DNA of 10,407 nt from Pseudomonadota bacterium (GTDB lineage: Bacteria > Pseudomonadota > Gammaproteobacteria > Burkholderiales > Gallionellaceae): the NCBI GenBank assembly GCA_021822115.1, contig JAJZSA010000076.1, positions 1 through 10,407 of the forward strand, written 5' to 3'. Position numbers and translations under genes: made by a program. The notes beneath the pieces were generated by a model. It searched no databases. It saw only the letters and a list, made by a program, of their open reading frames with translations, and was not told where the DNA came from. Every line of letters begins with the position of its first letter. Positions within the stretch are counted from its first letter, which is position 1. This document shows positions 7,122 through 10,407 of this stretch, piece after piece.

Positions 7122-7958
7122 TCAGCGTCCGACCACGGCATCGGCGACGCCGGTCGCCAGTTGCGCGATGGCCAGCGCGGCGGGGCTGCCCGGCGAGGAC
7201 TGCGCCAGCAACTGGCGGCGCATCACGGCCTGACGCACGGCCGGATCGGCGGGGATGTCGCCCATGTGGATCAGGCGCATGGCCTGCCCCTCGTCCAGCT
7301 TCACGAAACGATCGAACACCTGTTGCAGCTGGCCGGCGATGGCCTTGCCGTCGCCCTGGCGCGCGGCCTGGTTGATGACGATGCGGAGGTCCTGGCGCTT
7401 TTGCTGTGTGGCCAGCACCTTGATGGTGGCATAGGCATCGGTCAACGCGGTCGGCTCCGGCGTGGCCACCAGCAGCACTTCGGAGGCCAGCGACACGGCG
7501 AACAGCACCACATCGGAGATACCGGCGCCGGTATCCAGCAGCACGATGTCATAGCGCGGCACGATCTCTTCGAGGATGCGCAGAAAATCGGTGCGTACCT
7601 CGGGCGTCAGACGCGAATACTCGACCAGACCGGAGCCCGCCAACAGCACCGAGAAACCGCCCGGCGCTTGCAGGATGGCTTCTTCCAGCTTGGCTTTGCC
7701 GGTGAATACGTCATGCAGGGTGATCTTGGGATACAGGTTGAGCACCACATCGAGATTGGCGAGGCCGAGGTCGGCATCCAGCACCAGCACGCGCAGGCCG
7801 CGTTTGGCCAGTGCCGCGGCCAGATTGGCCGAGACGAAAGTCTTGCCCACGCCGCCCTTGCCGCTGGTGACGGCGATCACTTTGCGCCAGGCCTTCATCG
7901 GCACCGGTTCCGCTGCTGCGCTGTCCTGCTCCTGTTGTGGCTTGTCGACTTCGCTCAT
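7122..7958 (-). CDS. MinD/FlhG-like ParA-family ATPase
   Basis: This is a cytoplasmic deviant-Walker ATPase of the SIMIBI class, 278 residues. The P-loop GKGGVGKT is at 33-40, with signature Lys34 and catalytic Lys39. Walker A' follows as LVLDADLGLANLDV, and Walker B as DIVLLDTGAGIS. The DLGLANLDV and LLAGSGL segments resemble FlhG/FleN/YlxH, the ATPase that sets flagellar number with FlhF, more than classical MinD. However, no flagellar gene is in the window. The polar N-terminal tail (residues 2-22) lacks the DQAxxLR motif that activates FlhF, and no obvious membrane-targeting helix ends the chain. The start is GTG-ATG in tandem. I chose ATG 7958, where AGG lies 9 bases upstream, but GTG 7961 is possible. 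It follows the GGDEF gene by 10 bases and is probably co-transcribed with it, so a role in positioning or controlling a surface structure is plausible but unproven. Confidence 0.88.
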   Translation of the reverse strand: MSEVDKPQQEQDSAAAEPVPMKAWRKVIAVTSGKGGVGKTFVSANLAAALAKRGLRVLVLDADLGLANLDVVLNLYPKITLHDVFTGKAKLEEAILQAPGGFSVLLAGSGLVEYSRLTPEVRTDFLRILEEIVPRYDIVLLDTGAGISDVVLFAVSLASEVLLVATPEPTALTDAYATIKVLATQQKRQDLRIVINQAARQGDGKAIAGQLQQVFDRFVKLDEGQAMRLIHMGDIPADPAVRQAVMRRQLLAQSSPGSPAALAIAQLATGVADAVVGR

Positions 7959-7968
7959 CACGCTCTAC

Positions 7969-8835
7969 CTATACCTTACTGTCTGCCGCGCCATCATCCA
8001 CCCACGCCGGGTCGCCGCTCAGCAGATGACCGAACAGCATGCCCTTCTCTTCGGCACTGACCGCGATCTCCTGCTGCGCTTCGATGAACACGCGGTTGCG
8101 TCCTGCGGCCTTGGCCCGATACAACTGTTCATCGGCACGTTCCACCCAGATCGGAGGGGTCGAACGCACCCACAGCGGCGCGAACGCACCGCCGATGCTC
8201 ACCGTCACCTGCAGGTTCAATACCGGCGACACCGGAATGGAGAGGCTTTCCACCGCCTTGCGGATGCGTTCCGCTGCGACCTGCCCGAAGGAGGGTGCGC
8301 AGTCCGGCAGGATCACCGCAAATTCTTCGCCGCCGTAGCGCGCCACGGTATCCATCGGGCGCACGCAAGCCTCCAGACAGCGCGCCACGGCCTGCAACAC
8401 CAGGTCACCGGCATGGTGGCCATAGGTGTCGTTGACCTTCTTGAAGTGGTCCACATCCAGCATCAGCAGCAAGGTGGAATCGCCGGAGCGCGCCACCGAT
8501 TCGATCTCCTTGCTGAGAAAACTCAGAAAATGCCGGCGATTGGACAGCCCGGTCAGCGGGTCGTGCATGGACAGTTCGCACAGCCCATCGAGGATGGCTT
8601 GCAGATAGGCGACCGGAACAGCGTGCGCATCGGGCAGGACGAAGGCAGGATCGTGTTCGAGCAGCGCCCGTGCATCGTCCAGATGCAGGTCGCTCAATCG
8701 GATCACAGGGCTCTTGTCGGTCACGGCACGTTCGGGAAGTTGGACAGCGCGCGGCGCATCAGGCGCAGCCGCACGGGGCGAAGTATCAGTGCACCCGCGC
8801 ATGGCGTCAATGCCGAATGTGCTTTCACCCCGCAC
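7969..8835 (-). CDS. GGDEF-domain diguanylate cyclase
   Basis: The enzyme is expected to make c-di-GMP from two GTP. The GGDEF domain spans about residues 88-252: DPLTGLSNRR at 92-101, LDVDHFKKVNDTYGHHAGD at 126-144 with metal-binding Asp127, the active-site loop GGEEF at 168-172, and ADEQLYRAKAAGRNRV at 234-249. The inhibitory site RxxD is intact (Arg159-Pro-Met-Asp162, five residues before GGEEF), so product feedback is expected. The first 87 residues contain no membrane segment or sensor domain I recognise, and the last 36 residues are an unassigned tail. The protein should be cytoplasmic. The start is uncertain: GTG 8835 overlaps the cca stop by 11 bases, while ATG 8802 (residue 12 of this form) avoids the overlap. 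Neither has a strong ribosome site. The next gene, the FlhG-like ATPase, follows by 10 bases. Confidence 0.93.
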   Translation of the reverse strand: MRGESTFGIDAMRGCTDTSPRAAAPDAPRAVQLPERAVTDKSPVIRLSDLHLDDARALLEHDPAFVLPDAHAVPVAYLQAILDGLCELSMHDPLTGLSNRRHFLSFLSKEIESVARSGDSTLLLMLDVDHFKKVNDTYGHHAGDLVLQAVARCLEACVRPMDTVARYGGEEFAVILPDCAPSFGQVAAERIRKAVESLSIPVSPVLNLQVTVSIGGAFAPLWVRSTPPIWVERADEQLYRAKAAGRNRVFIEAQQEIAVSAEEKGMLFGHLLSGDPAWVDDGAADSKV

Positions 8836-10069
8836 GCAACGCGGCGATGGCCGCCTCCACCGCCACGATGCGTGCCTCGCGCACCTTGTCGGCGATCAGG
8901 TTCTTGTCGGTGCAGGCACGCGCGATATCACCGGCATTCACGGCACGCGCGGCAGCGGCGCAGGCTTGCAGGTAAGCCATTTGCGGGTAGGCGTCCTGCT
9001 CGTGGCCGGTGCGGCCGTGGGCGTCGGATTCGCAGGTCTGCAGGATGAGTTCGAAACGTTCCGGTTTGCGCCACAGGTCGCAGGCGTCGAACACCTTGAC
9101 GAGGGTGTCGGGGCGCAGTTCGCGCGCCTTGTGCACATGGCTGTGGTATTGCGCCACCAGCAGCGCGAGGTCGCGGCAATCGCCCGGCACGCGCAGGCGT
9201 TCGCACACCTGCTTGACCAGATCCACGCTGCGCTGCTCGTGGCCGATGTGGCGCGGCAGGGTGTCTTCCGGCGTGGTGGCCTTGCCCAGGTCGTGGCCCA
9301 GCGCCGCGAAGCGCACCTCCAGCGGCCGCCCCTGTCTGGCGGTATCGTCCACCACCATCATCACGTGCACGCCGCAATCGATCTCGGGGTGGTAGTGCGC
9401 CGGCTGCGGCACACCGAACAGGCCATCCACTTCCGGCAAGATCTTCTGCAAGGCGCCGCATTGACGCAGCGTGAGGAAGAAGCGCGAGGGATGGCGTTCC
9501 ATCAGGCCGCGCGCCAGTTCCTGCCATACGCGCTCTGCCACCAGCGCATCCACTTCGCCGTTGTCCACCATGCTGCGCATCAGTGCCTGTGTCTCGGGTG
9601 CGATGGAGAAATCGAAACGCGCCGCAAAACGCGCGCCGCGCAGGATGCGCACCGGGTCTTCGGCGAAGGCCGCGCTGACATGACGCAGCACGCCGGCTTG
9701 CAAGTCGCACTGGCCGCCATGCGGATCGATGAGATTGCCGTCGGCATCCATGGCCATCGCGTTCACCGTGAAGTCGCGCCGCAGCAGATCCTGCTCCAGC
9801 GTGACCTCGGGCGAGGCGTAGATGTTGAAGCCCTTGTAGCCGGCCGCCGTCTTGCGCTCGGTGCGTGCCAGCGCATATTCCTCATGCGTATCGGGATGCA
9901 GGAACACGGGGAAATCCGCGCCCACCGGAGTGAAGCCGCGCGCCACCATCTCCTGCGGCGTACTGCCCACCACTACCCAGTCACGGTCCTGCAGGGGCAG
10001 GCCGAGCAGGCGGTCGCGCACCGCACCGCCCACGCAATAGACCTGCAACCCCTCACATCGGCTGGGCAT
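8825..10069 (-). CDS. cca: CCA-adding tRNA nucleotidyltransferase with HD domain
   Basis: The enzyme adds or repairs the CCA 3' end of tRNAs using CTP and ATP. The 414-residue product matches E. coli Cca (about 412) across its length. The nucleotidyltransferase head has GGAVRD at 14-19, the metal-binding pair DRD at 28-30, STPQEM at 36-41, RRDFTVNAMA at 97-106 and RILRGARFAARF at 141-152. The HD phosphohydrolase domain has HDLGK at 259-263, typical of gammaproteobacterial and betaproteobacterial Cca with phosphatase activity. ATG 10069 overlaps the slt stop by 17 bases and adds eight residues before the conserved LQVYCVGGAVRD. A TTG at 10048 would give the usual family N-terminus, but the GAGGGG before it has no spacer. 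The short tail of slt and the overlap suggest co-transcription with slt. Confidence 0.96.
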   Translation of the reverse strand: MPSRCEGLQVYCVGGAVRDRLLGLPLQDRDWVVVGSTPQEMVARGFTPVGADFPVFLHPDTHEEYALARTERKTAAGYKGFNIYASPEVTLEQDLLRRDFTVNAMAMDADGNLIDPHGGQCDLQAGVLRHVSAAFAEDPVRILRGARFAARFDFSIAPETQALMRSMVDNGEVDALVAERVWQELARGLMERHPSRFFLTLRQCGALQKILPEVDGLFGVPQPAHYHPEIDCGVHVMMVVDDTARQGRPLEVRFAALGHDLGKATTPEDTLPRHIGHEQRSVDLVKQVCERLRVPGDCRDLALLVAQYHSHVHKARELRPDTLVKVFDACDLWRKPERFELILQTCESDAHGRTGHEQDAYPQMAYLQACAAAARAVNAGDIARACTDKNLIADKVREARIVAVEAAIAALRAG

Positions 10070-10407
10070 GCGGGCGCGGACCGGACGGCTGGTTGGGTTG
10101 CACCACGCCCAGGCGTTCCTTGAGCGATTCGGAAGGATGGCCGAACAGCTTGGCGTAATAGATGGTGTTGCTCATCACCTTCTTCACGTAATCGCGCGTT
10201 TCGTCGAAGGGGATGGTCTCGGCATAGATGGCGCCCTCCAGTGGCACCTTGCCGCGCCAGCGGTTGGCGCGCGAAGGCCCTGCGTTATACGCAGCGGAAG
10301 CCAGCACCGGGTTGTCGTCGAAGCGGCTGTACACGCTCTTCATGTAATAGGTGCCCAGGCGCAGGTTGACATCGAGCTGGTGGATCAAGCCTTTGCGATA
10401 GCCCTTG
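10053..10407 (-). CDS. slt: Soluble lytic murein transglycosylase, C-terminal part (5' end outside window)
   Basis: This is the C-terminal part of a periplasmic Slt70-type enzyme that cleaves peptidoglycan glycan strands to give 1,6-anhydro-muropeptides. The visible 118 residues contain the late part of the SLT domain: NLRLGTYYM, then the substrate-cleft motif SAAYNAGP, and the Slt70-specific segment ETIPFDETRDYVKKVMSNTIYY, followed by a Pro/Gln-rich tail. The catalytic Glu and the superhelical N-terminal region lie beyond the right edge. The frame is open through the edge (KGYRKGLIHQ), so no start is visible. The stop at 10053-10055 lies inside the proposed start of cca. Confidence 0.93.
   Translation of the reverse strand, partial: KGYRKGLIHQLDVNLRLGTYYMKSVYSRFDDNPVLASAAYNAGPSRANRWRGKVPLEGAIYAETIPFDETRDYVKKVMSNTIYYAKLFGHPSESLKERLGVVQPNQPSGPRPHAQPM

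Noticed and set aside
6866..7141. 91-codon minus-strand open frame upstream of sbp
   Set aside because: It overlaps the ATPase gene end and the sbp promoter element and matches no family I recognise.
7161..8060. Plus-strand open frame (299 codons) opposite the ATPase gene
   Set aside because: His/Gln/Arg-rich antisense shadow with no domain or ribosome-site support.
7576..9048. Long plus-strand open frame (490 codons) opposite the ATPase, GGDEF and cca genes
   Set aside because: It crosses three well-supported genes on the other strand, is rich in Arg, His and Ser, and resembles no family; it is an effect of GC-rich codon use.
8714..10123. Long plus-strand open frame (469 codons) opposite cca
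   Set aside because: It mirrors the strongly supported cca gene and has no recognisable domain.

Overview
The window looks like chromosome of a Gram-negative betaproteobacterium. The signs are high GC, a porin of the betaproteobacterial Porin_4 type, E. coli-like Sbp, CysTWA and Cca, and two outer-membrane or periplasm-directed systems. A Nitrosomonadales/Gallionella-like host is a guess from general resemblance. Every gene I can support lies on the minus strand, so transcription runs from right to left. Two blocks are present, separated by about 340 bp without a convincing gene.

Right block (10407 to 7122), read in transcription order: the C-terminus of a soluble lytic transglycosylase (slt, cut by the window edge), the CCA-adding tRNA nucleotidyltransferase (cca), a GGDEF diguanylate cyclase with an intact active site and inhibitory site, and a MinD/FlhG-like ParA-family ATPase. 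slt/cca and cca/GGDEF appear to overlap and GGDEF/ATPase are 10 bp apart, so the four are probably co-transcribed. No flagellar gene is visible near the FlhG-like ATPase.

Left block (6900 to 1) is a sulfur-assimilation locus: sbp (sulfate-binding protein), a porin, a degenerate EAL-domain protein, a strong intrinsic terminator, a second, CysP-like binding protein, then cysT, cysW and cysA (cut by the left edge). This supplies a possible outer-membrane channel, two periplasmic receptors with different predicted pockets (sulfate-type and thiosulfate-type), two permease subunits and the ATPase.

The most informative non-coding signal is a promoter layout shared at identical spacing by sbp, cysP and cysT: a 25-bp element (ATATTC, 8 bases, GCTATYCAAAT or a variant), 13 bases, a poor -35 hexamer, a 17-bp spacer and a -10 beginning TAG. 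This suggests one activator, probably CysB-like, controlling three separate transcripts, and it fixes the true starts of cysT and cysP. The porin and EAL gene have no recognisable copy and probably ride on the sbp transcript, which would put a c-di-GMP-type domain under sulfur control. The EAL protein has lost several catalytic residues and is likely a sensor or adaptor rather than a phosphodiesterase.
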